Below, one piece after another: positions 1 through 5,750 of a stretch of DNA of 9,418 bases (position 1 is the first letter of the stretch; the number at the start of each line of letters is the position of its first letter). This stretch comes from Clostridiales bacterium (lineage in GTDB: Bacteria > Bacillota > Clostridia > Lachnospirales > WRAX01), in NCBI GenBank assembly GCA_031271375.1, contig JAISVU010000006.1:1-9418 (forward strand), written 5' to 3'. The notes beneath the pieces are model-generated. The model was not told the origin of the DNA, searched no databases, and worked only from the letters and a program-made list of their open reading frames with translations. The position numbers and the translations under genes are program-made.

Positions 1-1178
1 GCCGAGAACAGGCCGCAGATGATAAAAAACGCGACGAACATGATATCGCCGTCGCAAATAATTGACGATATGATTGAAACGCCGACGGAAAAACCGGCCG
101 CGAGCCCTTCGTCCAGCAAAATTGCTGTCAGCATTGTAAACAGTATAATGGGCACAAAGACAAAGTTCATGCCTTGCAAAAACCGGGCAAGGATCACCGT
201 GGCGCAATAGAGCGTGAACAGCAGCACTACATTTTTACGTTCCTCCAGCTTGCGCCCGTATGTCGTGGCAAAGAAGAGAATCAGCGCGGCGAACATCGCC
301 GCTATGGCAAGAATGGCCCCCGCAATCCCGGGGAGCTTGGTATAGACCGTGGAACGCACAAGATTAAGGCCTTCCAGCACCGCAAATATCTCCGGGGTTA
401 TCAGCTCGCCCTCGCCCACTATATTTTGGCCTCGGTGGATAATGACCGGGGCCACCGCGTCCATTGCGTCCTGGGCGGCCTTTTCCATGCTGGCTTCATC
501 CACGAATATATTCGTCTTTAGTATCTGCGTGATTATATTATAACCGGTATTCTTTACCGCTGTGTCCCATTCGTCTATCGCGGCCAGCTCGTCCTTTACC
601 GCAAGGGAAACGCTGTACAGCGCGTCCTCCTTAATGCCCGAGGTCAGCCTGGCCTCCGTTATGCCCCTGACCGTCTCCCTGAATATATTAAAGACGGCGC
701 TGTCGCAGGTGATCATAAAGTTGAAATGAGCGTATGTTGAAATATCCAAACTCAGCCCCGCTCTGTCCAGGTTCTCTACCGGAACCGGGCTTTGCTGCAC
801 CTCCGCCGTTGGGTCGATGATGGGATTGTGCTGCCTGCGCATTGCTTCGATCTCGTTGAAAAAGGCGTCCAGCTTATCCATCGCGGCTTGGGTTACGCCG
901 TTGTCCTGTATATATATCGGGTTCGCCCGGGTTTTCTCGGCGGCTTCGTTACGTAACGCCTGGGTCGCGATTTCGTTCACCGTGTCCGTTGGCGACTGTA
1001 TAAGCCGCCGTGAGATAGTGCCCTGCTCTATGATATAGCCCTCTCCCTCGATCCCTCCTGTGAGAACGCAAACAACACTGGTCAAAAAGGCCAGCGCAAG
1101 GAAGATGGCGTTGAACAGCGAACGCTCCCGTATTCCGTTCATTAAGCGGCGTATTCCGCTTTCTTTTGTGTCAGGCAT
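1..1178 (-). CDS. yqfF: 7TM-HD family c-di-AMP phosphodiesterase-type membrane protein (YqfF/PgpH), N-terminal part, gene runs off the left edge
   Basis: The reading frame from ATG at 1178 stays open to base 1 and gives 392 residues without a stop; the B. subtilis/Listeria relatives are about 700 residues. Visible parts are a short basic N-terminus, a membrane helix near residues 21-40, a long extracytoplasmic region at about 41-280 typical of the 7TMR-HDED domain (LVxxTGxxxTPE-like pattern visible as GEGELITPE at 255-263), and then hydrophobic segments at about 284-304, 317-333, 338-356 and 360-392 that begin the seven-helix bundle. The cytoplasmic HD phosphohydrolase domain lies outside the window, so enzymatic activity is inferred from the family, where PgpH degrades cyclic di-AMP. 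A weak AAGG lies 10 nt before the ATG. The gene starts 22 nt after the DUF2500-like gene and occupies the place it has downstream of phoH in Bacillus (phoH-yqfF-ybeY-dgkA-era). Confidence 0.88.
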   Translation of the reverse strand, partial: MPDTKESGIRRLMNGIRERSLFNAIFLALAFLTSVVCVLTGGIEGEGYIIEQGTISRRLIQSPTDTVNEIATQALRNEAAEKTRANPIYIQDNGVTQAAMDKLDAFFNEIEAMRRQHNPIIDPTAEVQQSPVPVENLDRAGLSLDISTYAHFNFMITCDSAVFNIFRETVRGITEARLTSGIKEDALYSVSLAVKDELAAIDEWDTAVKNTGYNIITQILKTNIFVDEASMEKAAQDAMDAVAPVIIHRGQNIVGEGELITPEIFAVLEGLNLVRSTVYTKLPGIAGAILAIAAMFAALILFFATTYGRKLEERKNVVLLFTLYCATVILARFLQGMNFVFVPIILFTMLTAILLDEGLAAGFSVGVSIISSIICDGDIMFVAFFIICGLFS

Positions 1179-1200
1179 AAAAACAGAACCTTATGTTTTA

Positions 1201-1578
1201 TTATTCATTGCCTTTAATTGGATCCCAGCCATAAAACTTCTTCATATGTATCTTGAGCGCGCCTCTGTCCCCCTCGGCGCAGAGGGCGTACTTTTCCTTT
1301 GGCGTCTCATACTCTTTCCGCTCGCCCCATTCAAACCCGGCGGCAATGGGCTTGAACGTCATGTAATATACCGTGTACGCCTTTTTTGAGCCGGATTTAG
1401 CCTTTACTTCCAATCGCTTTGCGATTATTACGGCCTCCGTCTCCACCGGGGGGAAGAGCCTGAGCAGCAGCCATTTGATAAACCGTTCGATAAGCCACAT
1501 CGCGAGCATTATACCCGCCGCGGCCAAAACCAGATAAGCCAGCTGCCTGTTAAAGGCGCTGATGTCGAAAGCTCTCAA
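1201..1578 (-). CDS. DUF2500-like single-pass membrane protein
   Basis: This 125-residue protein has one strongly hydrophobic helix at about residues 13-40 ending in aromatic/basic residues, followed by a soluble C-terminal domain at about 46-120. That domain reads like DUF2500: a strand AVIIAKRLEV (49-58), a YTVYYMTFK strand (68-76), and the pattern KEYALCAEGDRGALKI near 95-110, which resembles the family's EYGxLxEGDxGxLxxxGxxxxGF signature. The family assignment is from memory of the pattern, and its function is unknown. The start is TTG at 1578; no clear Shine-Dalgarno precedes it, and only 5 nt separate it from the phoH stop, so translation is probably coupled to phoH. It ends in TAA. The gene is not part of the usual phoH-yqfF pair and looks like a lineage-specific insertion in the operon. 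Confidence 0.75.
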   Translation of the reverse strand: MRAFDISAFNRQLAYLVLAAAGIMLAMWLIERFIKWLLLRLFPPVETEAVIIAKRLEVKAKSGSKKAYTVYYMTFKPIAAGFEWGERKEYETPKEKYALCAEGDRGALKIHMKKFYGWDPIKGNE

Positions 1579-1583
1579 AACGA

Positions 1584-2288
1584 TCAGGTCTTTCTGCCTT
1601 CTTTGGCTCGGATTCTCTTCTTATGTTCGTATGATTCGTAAGCGTCGATTATCTTCTGCACCAGCGGATGCCGCACAACGTCTTTGTTTGTTAGGACGGA
1701 AATCCCTATCCCGTCGATGTTCTTTAAAATCCGCACCGCTTCTTTGAGGCCCGAGCGTTTGCCCTCCGGCAGGTCAATCTGCGTTATGTCGCCGGTGACG
1801 ACCGCTTTTGAGCCCATGCCGATACGGGTAAGGAACATCTTCATCTGCTCCGCCGTCGTATTCTGGGCCTCGTCCAGCACTATGAAGGAGTTGTCCAGCG
1901 TCCGCCCGCGCATATAGGCCAGCGGAGCCACCTCGACCGCGCTTTTTTCCATGTTCTTCAAAAAGTTCTCCGAACCCATTATGTCGTTAAGCGCGTCATA
2001 CAGCGGCCTGAGATAAGGGTCGACCTTCTGCTGCAAATCCCCGGGGAGGAAGCCCAGCTTCTCCCCAGCCTCTATAGCAGGCCTGGTAAGGATGATCCGG
2101 TTTACGTCGCCGCGCTTGAACGCGGCGACAGCCATCGCCATCGACAGGTAGGTCTTCCCCGTCCCGGCGGGGCCGACGCTGAAAACGACGGTGTTCTTGC
2201 GCATCAGCTCGATATAGTGTTTCTGGCCCAATGTCTTGGCTTTAATCGGCTTCCCCGAGACGGTCAGGCACACCGTATCGTCGCTCAT
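1584..2288 (-). CDS. phoH: PhoH-like ATPase, C-terminal ATPase portion downstream of an in-frame amber codon
   Basis: This 234-residue ORF contains the complete PhoH P-loop ATPase core: Walker A GPAGTGKT at residues 39-46, RPAIEAGEKLGFLPGDL near 69-85, Walker B IVLDEAQN at 136-143, and TGDITQIDLP near 165-174. PhoH proteins bind and hydrolyse ATP; the PhoH2-type members act as RNA helicase/RNase, but the role of the stand-alone Bacillus type is not settled. The frame continues upstream without a shift, through 29 more sense codons, to a TAG at 2373-2375. Beyond that lies the normal PhoH N-terminus. Read through the TAG, the protein is 331 residues long, close to the B. subtilis length. The ATG at 2288 has no good Shine-Dalgarno (GGAG is 18 nt away), so this start is only the first available methionine, not a convincing native start. 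It ends in TGA. Confidence 0.85.
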   Translation of the reverse strand: MSDDTVCLTVSGKPIKAKTLGQKHYIELMRKNTVVFSVGPAGTGKTYLSMAMAVAAFKRGDVNRIILTRPAIEAGEKLGFLPGDLQQKVDPYLRPLYDALNDIMGSENFLKNMEKSAVEVAPLAYMRGRTLDNSFIVLDEAQNTTAEQMKMFLTRIGMGSKAVVTGDITQIDLPEGKRSGLKEAVRILKNIDGIGISVLTNKDVVRHPLVQKIIDAYESYEHKKRIRAKEGRKT

Positions 2289-2372
2289 CCGTTCAATATC
2301 GTTAAGCTCCGCCGCGTCCGAGACATAGGTGTTAATCAGGTAATTGACCTTCTGGTCGTCGATAAGCTCGGA

Positions 2373-2375
2373 CTA
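2373..2375 (-). other. In-frame UAG codon 69 of phoH
   Basis: On the plus strand the bases are cta, giving TAG on the coding strand between GAG and TCC. Both flanks are in the same frame and both look like intact PhoH, so no indel is needed. Elsewhere in the window TAG is an ordinary terminator: it ends yqfC, the zinc-ribbon gene and the cwlD-like gene at natural family lengths. General reassignment of UAG is therefore unlikely. Confidence 0.85.
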
Positions 2376-2579
2376 CTCCGCCAGCTTGACCATAGTTCTT
2401 ATCACGGCCTCGGCCCCGGCTGTCCCCGCGCCGCCTATAATATGTATCCCGTCCTCGCGGTTTACGATATGCACGGAAAAGGCCTTTTCAATCTTTATCA
2501 TGTTCTCGTCCAGGCTCCCGAACAGGCCCATCAGGCTCCCGTTGTCCGGCGCTTGGATTACTTTTCTCTGTTGTTCCAT
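2373..2579 (-). pseudogene. phoH: N-terminal part of phoH, terminated by an in-frame TAG
   Basis: The 68-residue product carries the usual PhoH N-terminal region: a segment around NGSLMGLFGSLDENMIKIEKAF at about 13-34, and a KH-like fold pattern with IHIIGGAG at 45-52 and AVIRTMVKLAE at 58-68. AGGAGG lies 4-5 nt before the ATG at 2579, so this is the authentic gene start. Codon 69 is TAG; the next codons (TCC GAG CTT ATC GAC GAC CAG) continue the family-like sequence SELIDDQ in the same frame and lead straight into the ATPase domain. One substitution (for instance CAG to TAG) explains the break. It is either a nonsense mutation, a consensus error in the assembly, or a readthrough/suppressed codon. 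I mark it as a broken-gene fragment because readthrough is not shown. Confidence 0.75.
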
Positions 2580-2597
2580 TAAGCCTCCTGGTAATAA

Positions 2598-3074
2598 TCA
2601 ATCAACAAATCCCTTAGCGGAAACAACCCTGCATGTAATATCCGCGCCGTTCAGCTCAATTACGCCGAAAGAAGCGATTGACTTTAATCCGCTGACAGTC
2701 CCCGGGTTCATCGCGATAACGCCCTGCTCAAGGGATATAGCCGGCACATGGGTATGACCGTATAATACAGCCTTCGCGCCGTTCCGTTCCGCCTCTTTAA
2801 CCATTGAGGCAACATTGCTGTCGAAGGCATGTCCATGCGTTATCAAGAATCTATGTTCCCCAGCCTGTATAATTTTGGTGGTTTCGGCGGAGCTTGAATT
2901 ATCGCAGTTTCCCCTTACCATCTTAAACGGGATATCCGTAAACAGCGCTTGCACGTCCTCCGCGTCCGAGATATGGTCGCCCAGATGAATGACCATGCCG
3001 GGTTTAATCCTTGCAATAACGGATTCCATTGTGCGGGTATCCGTATGTGAATCGGAAAAGACTAGAATAATTAT
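2598..3074 (-). CDS. YfcE/MJ0936-type metallophosphoesterase, start codon non-canonical
   Basis: The protein is a compact calcineurin-like phosphoesterase, probably a soluble Mn/Ni-dependent phosphodiesterase; its substrate is unknown. Counting from the ATA at 3074 (158 residues), metal-ligand motifs are all in place: D8-x-H10 in VFSDSH, GDH with D33, GNCD with N56, THGH with H80, and GHTH with H107 and H109, followed by MNPGTVS. Length fits the family (about 160-170). The start is unusual: the family begins M-K-I-L-V-x-S-D-S-H, and here GAGGAGAGG is followed after 5 nt by ATA, then ATT and ATT, with no ATG, GTG or TTG at that spacing. The first in-frame ATG (codon 16) would remove the D-x-H motif. 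The frame is open upstream to 3326, but that part overlaps the zinc-ribbon gene. It ends 18 nt before phoH, in TGA. I chose 3074 as the best start. Confidence 0.8.
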   Translation of the reverse strand: MIILVFSDSHTDTRTMESVIARIKPGMVIHLGDHISDAEDVQALFTDIPFKMVRGNCDNSSSAETTKIIQAGEHRFLITHGHAFDSNVASMVKEAERNGAKAVLYGHTHVPAISLEQGVIAMNPGTVSGLKSIASFGVIELNGADITCRVVSAKGFVD

Positions 3075-3192
3075 TTTTACCTCTCCTCGCGAAAAATTAA
3101 CACGTTCAAATGATTCAGGAATTTCCTCGCTGCTTGCGTTAATAGCTTTAAAGAACTCCCTCCAGGCCTTTGCCTGAGAATTTTCTTGATAA

Positions 3193-3447
3193 CTAATACA
3201 CATGCTTGCAATACGGACATTTTGGATAATCCATATCATGCGTTCTTCCGCAATTAGGGCAAGTAACCTGGTTGATATCGTATTCGTTGTCTTCTTCATT
3301 ACCGTCCTTATTTTCGTTTCTCTCATTTATGACACGGGCTTCAATTATGCCATTCCGAACGGCGGCTTTAATAATTAAATAGAGGATGCCATACAAGATA
3401 ACAGCCCCAAATATTATCAAAGAGATAGAAACTATAAAACCGTCCAT
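3193..3447 (-). CDS. Small membrane-anchored zinc-ribbon protein
   Basis: The 84-residue product has an N-terminal membrane helix at about residues 4-27, a short basic stretch (28-43), an acidic Asn/Glu-rich linker (42-58), and a C-terminal zinc ribbon with CPNCG (C63, C66) and CPYC (C77, C80), ten residues apart. This is a common bacterial architecture in which the ribbon faces the cytoplasm or a partner protein; no specific function can be assigned. AAAGGAGAG lies just before the ATG at 3447, which makes the start secure. It ends in TAG a few residues after the last Cys pair, so it looks complete. It sits between yqfD and phoH, where Bacillus has no gene, and is separated from yqfD by heptamer repeats. 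Confidence 0.8.
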   Translation of the reverse strand: MDGFIVSISLIIFGAVILYGILYLIIKAAVRNGIIEARVINERNENKDGNEEDNEYDINQVTCPNCGRTHDMDYPKCPYCKHVY

Positions 3448-3467
3448 AACTCTCCTTTAAGGTTTTA

Positions 3468-3495
3468 ATTATTCATTATTCACTGTTCATTATTC
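3468..3495. repeat. Four tandem heptamers (ATTATTC type) between yqfD and the zinc-ribbon gene
   Basis: On the plus strand the units are ATTATTC (3468-3474), ATTATTC (3475-3481), ACTGTTC (3482-3488) and ATTATTC (3489-3495), followed by ATTGCC. Three units are identical and one has two changes. The end of yqfD lies inside the array, so the last codons of yqfD (NNEQ) are encoded by it. Such arrays grow and shrink by strand slippage. Confidence 0.7.
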
Positions 3496-4697
3496 ATTGC
3501 CGGCCCGGGCCGGCCCAGGCCGACCTGTACTCCTATATTCTCCACCGCCGTCACCACTGCCGAGACATACAGCACATCCTTGTCCACTACATAATAAAAC
3601 TCCATATCCGTAATCTCGGTATCCACGGGCAGCTCCCGCAGTATCCGGGCGTTGACTATTGTCCGGCTCATTATTTTGGCCTCTTCCAAAGAACGCCGCA
3701 CGGTAATCGGTATGAACTCCCGGTAATTATTTTCGAACCACACCGCGGGAAGCGGATAATCCTCGCCGAAATGCAGGCGGTTCTCGGACGACACTATATC
3801 GTAGTTCAGATAGGGGCTCTTGGAGTTTTCCAGGAACAACTGCCTATCAAAGAGGATTATACCATAGTTGCGCTTAACATTACCAGTAAAACTTTTTATA
3901 ACATAGGCAAGCGGCACCTCGAAGTTGTACTCATAGTACCTACGCGCCAGCACGACGGAGCTTGCCCTAACGAAATATGACGTAAAGCCGTATTCGTCGC
4001 TGCCCACGACGACTTCGCCGGAAACCAGCACATCCCCGGCTTTAACCACGTCGCCGGGCTGGAACATAGGCCGTCCCAGCTCGGTGGCCATGCTGGTTAT
4101 AATCCCGTCCTTCGCGGCGACGATATCGCAGGGCTGCCCCGTTTCCACAGGCCGGGGCGGAACGATCCCCTCGACGACACTGAGCCTTGCGCGGGTGCCT
4201 TTTATATCAAGATTGACCCAGACTATTTCAGGGAAGGCCGCCATCAGCGCCCTCTCGATATCGCGGAGGACGAGCCCGGACTTGTGATTACCAGAGGATA
4301 CACCCATTTCGGCCAGTTTGTCAAGCAGCGCTTTCGTTTCAAGGCGCTCGTTGCCGTCCACGGTAACAAGCCATATAAAGGAAGTGAGGTATATAGCAAG
4401 ACCAATAAACGCCGCGAATCCCAGCATCAGGAACCGGCGCTTCTTGTAACGGAACAGGATAAAAGGCAGGCCTGCCTTATGTACGATACGCAGCTTGCAG
4501 CCGCTCTTTTTAGAGCAGTAGCGCAGGAGCTTAAAACCCTTTATCGAGCAGGATATCCTCAGACGCCCCTCGTCGCGGACGGCGTCCCAGAGGTAAATGG
4601 ACCTGCGGGCGGCCAGGTTGATAAAACGCTCGGCGGAAAACCCCGAAACGGCCACCACAACATAGCCCCGTATGAAATTAAGCAGCTTTAGAAACAT
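3480..4697 (-). CDS. yqfD: YqfD family sporulation membrane protein
   Basis: The product is about 405 residues, close to the 398 of B. subtilis YqfD. It has a cytoplasmic N-terminal domain of about 85 residues (WDAVRDEGRLRISCSIKGFKLLR region), a basic stretch KKRR, one membrane helix at about 90-113, and a large extracytoplasmic domain that contains a FtsQ/POTRA-like stretch (LLDKLAEMGV... IEGIVPPRPVETGQPCDIVAAKDGII) and a C-terminal beta-rich part. YqfD is made under sigma-E and is needed for efficient sporulation. GTG at 4703 is an alternative start; I prefer ATG at 4697 because GGGCGG is then 8 nt away, against 2 nt for GTG. The gene follows yqfC by 22 nt. The last residues (LGRPGPAMNNEQ) come from a GC-rich palindrome and the heptamer array, so the native C-terminus may have been altered there. 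Confidence 0.92.
   Translation of the reverse strand: MFLKLLNFIRGYVVVAVSGFSAERFINLAARRSIYLWDAVRDEGRLRISCSIKGFKLLRYCSKKSGCKLRIVHKAGLPFILFRYKKRRFLMLGFAAFIGLAIYLTSFIWLVTVDGNERLETKALLDKLAEMGVSSGNHKSGLVLRDIERALMAAFPEIVWVNLDIKGTRARLSVVEGIVPPRPVETGQPCDIVAAKDGIITSMATELGRPMFQPGDVVKAGDVLVSGEVVVGSDEYGFTSYFVRASSVVLARRYYEYNFEVPLAYVIKSFTGNVKRNYGIILFDRQLFLENSKSPYLNYDIVSSENRLHFGEDYPLPAVWFENNYREFIPITVRRSLEEAKIMSRTIVNARILRELPVDTEITDMEFYYVVDKDVLYVSAVVTAVENIGVQVGLGRPGPAMNNEQ
3500..3521. repeat. GC-rich palindrome at the 3' end of yqfD
   Basis: Bases 3500-3513 form a perfect 14-nt palindrome (CCGGCCCGGGCCGG). With the next bases, 3502-3511 and 3512-3521 can also pair with one mismatch. On the yqfD mRNA this stem is followed by AU-rich sequence but no U run, so it is not a standard intrinsic terminator; it could slow 3' decay. 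Confidence 0.5.
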
Positions 4698-4719
4698 AGG
4701 CACATCCGCCCGTCGTTTA

Positions 4720-5022
4720 CTAATTCAAGAACTCGATCTTCTTTACGCGCCCCGACACTGTTATATGCTCGGCAGTCACCTGCCGCAGGATAAGACGAAC
4801 CCCTTCAAGCTGGATAATACCCGTTCCGGCGCTGATCCGCACATATTGCTCGTTATACTCCACAAGGCCTTTATAATTGGTAACGCTGATCTCTTCATTG
4901 CCCAGCGCCTGTATGACGGGCAGGTTAAAAACTACTTCCTTAGGCAGCTCAAGCATCTCCGCCAAGCGCCGCCTGAAGCCGCTTCCGCTGCTGTGTTTAT
5001 CCTTTCCCGCCAAACTCAACAC
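4720..5022 (-). CDS. yqfC: YqfC, YabP-family sporulation protein
   Basis: The 100-residue protein matches the small YqfC/YabP fold: RRRLAEMLELPKEVVFNLPVIQALGNEEISVTNYKG at the N-terminal part (18-52) and a beta-rich C-terminal half with GIIQLEGVRLILRQVTAEHITVSGRVKKIEF (68-98). B. subtilis YqfC is about 93 residues. There yqfC and yqfD form a sigma-E operon, and YabP-family members act in the mother cell during spore formation. The start is uncertain: GTG at 5022 is only 2 nt from GAGGG, whereas TTG at 5019 is 5 nt away and would be the better spaced start; neither changes the conserved part. The gene ends with TAG followed at once by TAA. It is the first gene of the leftward operon. Confidence 0.9.
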   Translation of the reverse strand: MLSLAGKDKHSSGSGFRRRLAEMLELPKEVVFNLPVIQALGNEEISVTNYKGLVEYNEQYVRISAGTGIIQLEGVRLILRQVTAEHITVSGRVKKIEFLN

Positions 5023-5024
5023 AT

Positions 5025-5029
5025 CCCTC
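5025..5029 (-). promoter_or_regulatory. Ribosome binding site of yqfC
   Basis: GAGGG on the minus strand lies 2 nt before GTG (5022) and 5 nt before TTG (5019). The spacing favours TTG as the real start of yqfC. Confidence 0.5.
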
Positions 5030-5030
5030 A

Positions 5031-5055
5031 GCGGGTGACAATGGTCGCCCCTACG
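5031..5055. repeat. REP-like short hairpin in the yqfC leader
   Basis: GGGTGAC (5033-5039) and GTCGCCC (5044-5050) can pair around the loop AATG, with one T-G wobble on the plus strand and a C-A mismatch on the minus strand. The minus-strand text CGTAGGGGCGACCATTG resembles a short dispersed palindrome that I recall from many Clostridia and other bacteria; whether it is repeated in this genome cannot be seen from one copy. The stem ends directly before the yqfC Shine-Dalgarno. Confidence 0.4.
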
Positions 5056-5058
5056 AGA

Positions 5059-5087
5059 ATTCTATGCCTGGCAAGGCTTGTTTATGA
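5059..5087 (-). promoter_or_regulatory. Candidate sigma-E promoter for yqfC-yqfD
   Basis: On the minus strand TCATAAA (5087-5081) is followed after 14 nt by CATAGAAT (5066-5059). The second box differs from the sigma-E -10 consensus CATACAAT at one place, and the first shares the CATA core of the -35 box. The predicted transcript would begin near 5051-5053 and leave a leader of about 30 nt before yqfC. This agrees with sigma-E control of yqfC-yqfD in B. subtilis. It is a pattern match only. Confidence 0.4.
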
Positions 5088-5092
5088 TTTCC

Positions 5093-5121
5093 TTGCATAT
5101 TTCGCGGCATAACTGTATAAT
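5093..5121 (+). promoter_or_regulatory. Sigma-A promoter for the rightward genes
   Basis: TTGCAT (5093-5098) and TATAAT (5116-5121) are separated by exactly 17 nt, giving a perfect -10 and a 4/6 -35 box. The start of transcription would be near 5128, about 29 nt before the ATG of the export protein gene. Confidence 0.7.
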
Positions 5122-5156
5122 CTTCACTGGGATATATTTCGTAATGGGGGTAGACA

Positions 5157-5663
5157 ATGACCGACGCCGTAATAAACTTCTTTCAAAATATTACTATACA
5201 GCCGGAGGTATCGATATTTATCGTATCCCTGCTGCCTATACTGGAACTGCGGGGCGGGCTTGTTCTGGCCACGTTTATGGGCGTGCCGATGATAAAGGCC
5301 TTTGCGATCTGCTACATGGCAAACGTCCTGCCTGTACCGCTTATCCTGTTGTTTATAAAGAGCGTGTTTAAGTTTCTTAAACGGTTCAAGACCTTTGCCG
5401 GTGTTTTAACTAAGCTGGAAAACAGTGCGATGAAAAAGAGCGCTTCTATCGTAAAAAAGCAGCTTGTCGGGTTGTTTCTGTTCGTGGCTATTCCCCTGCC
5501 GGGAACAGGAGCCTGGACGGGAGCGTTTATCGCCTCGCTTCTTGGCATGGATATCAAAAAGTCGTTCATCGCGATAATACTGGGCGTGCTGGGCGCGGGA
5601 ATCATTATGATAACGCTCACTTACTTCATTCCGGGGCTTTTTGGGATGGAATACAGTTTTTGA
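5157..5663 (+). CDS. COG2426-type small multidrug export membrane protein
   Basis: The 168-residue protein is almost wholly hydrophobic, with membrane segments at about 18-40, 45-70, 103-128 and 134-160. It carries the conserved stretches of the Sm_multidrug_ex family (PF06695): LLPILELRGGLVLA (25-38), the short basic linker FKFLKRFKTF (71-80), and IPLPGTGAWTGAFIASLLGM (112-131). Despite the family name, a transport substrate is not established; the family is widespread in Clostridia. GGGGG lies 6 nt before the ATG, and a strong sigma-A promoter lies about 29 nt upstream of that from its predicted start. It is the first gene rightward from the divergent region and ends in TGA, 87 nt before the amidase gene. 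Confidence 0.88.
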   Translation: MTDAVINFFQNITIQPEVSIFIVSLLPILELRGGLVLATFMGVPMIKAFAICYMANVLPVPLILLFIKSVFKFLKRFKTFAGVLTKLENSAMKKSASIVKKQLVGLFLFVAIPLPGTGAWTGAFIASLLGMDIKKSFIAIILGVLGAGIIMITLTYFIPGLFGMEYSF

Positions 5664-5675
5664 CATAATATAACA

Positions 5676-5692
5676 CGCCGCAAAGCGCGGCG
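5676..5692. terminator. Short GC hairpin between the export protein and amidase genes
   Basis: CGCCGC (5676-5681) pairs with GCGGCG (5687-5692) over a 5-nt loop, 12 nt after the stop codon. No run of T follows on either strand, so this is at best a weak or factor-assisted terminator, or a processing hairpin. Nothing else is recognised in the gap up to the amidase ribosome binding site GGGAGG. Confidence 0.3.
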
Positions 5693-5750
5693 CGGTATAA
5701 ACCTTCCGATATGGGTAAAACTAAGGGAAAGATAACCTCGGGAGGCTCGC

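Noticed and set aside
2598..3326. Long 242-residue version of the phosphoesterase starting at 3326
   Set aside because: Its first ~45 codons overlap the well-supported zinc-ribbon gene in another frame, and a strong ribosome binding site sits right before the family-like N-terminus. I kept the short form from 3074.
4284..5112. Plus-strand ORFs across yqfD and yqfC
   Set aside because: They lie antisense to conserved sporulation genes, have no ribosome binding sites and match no family I recognise.
5660..5701. Sigma-A promoter for cwlD from TTGACA (5660-5665) and TATAAA (5696-5701)
   Set aside because: The spacing is 30 nt, far from 17, and no -10 box lies at the correct distance from TTGACA.
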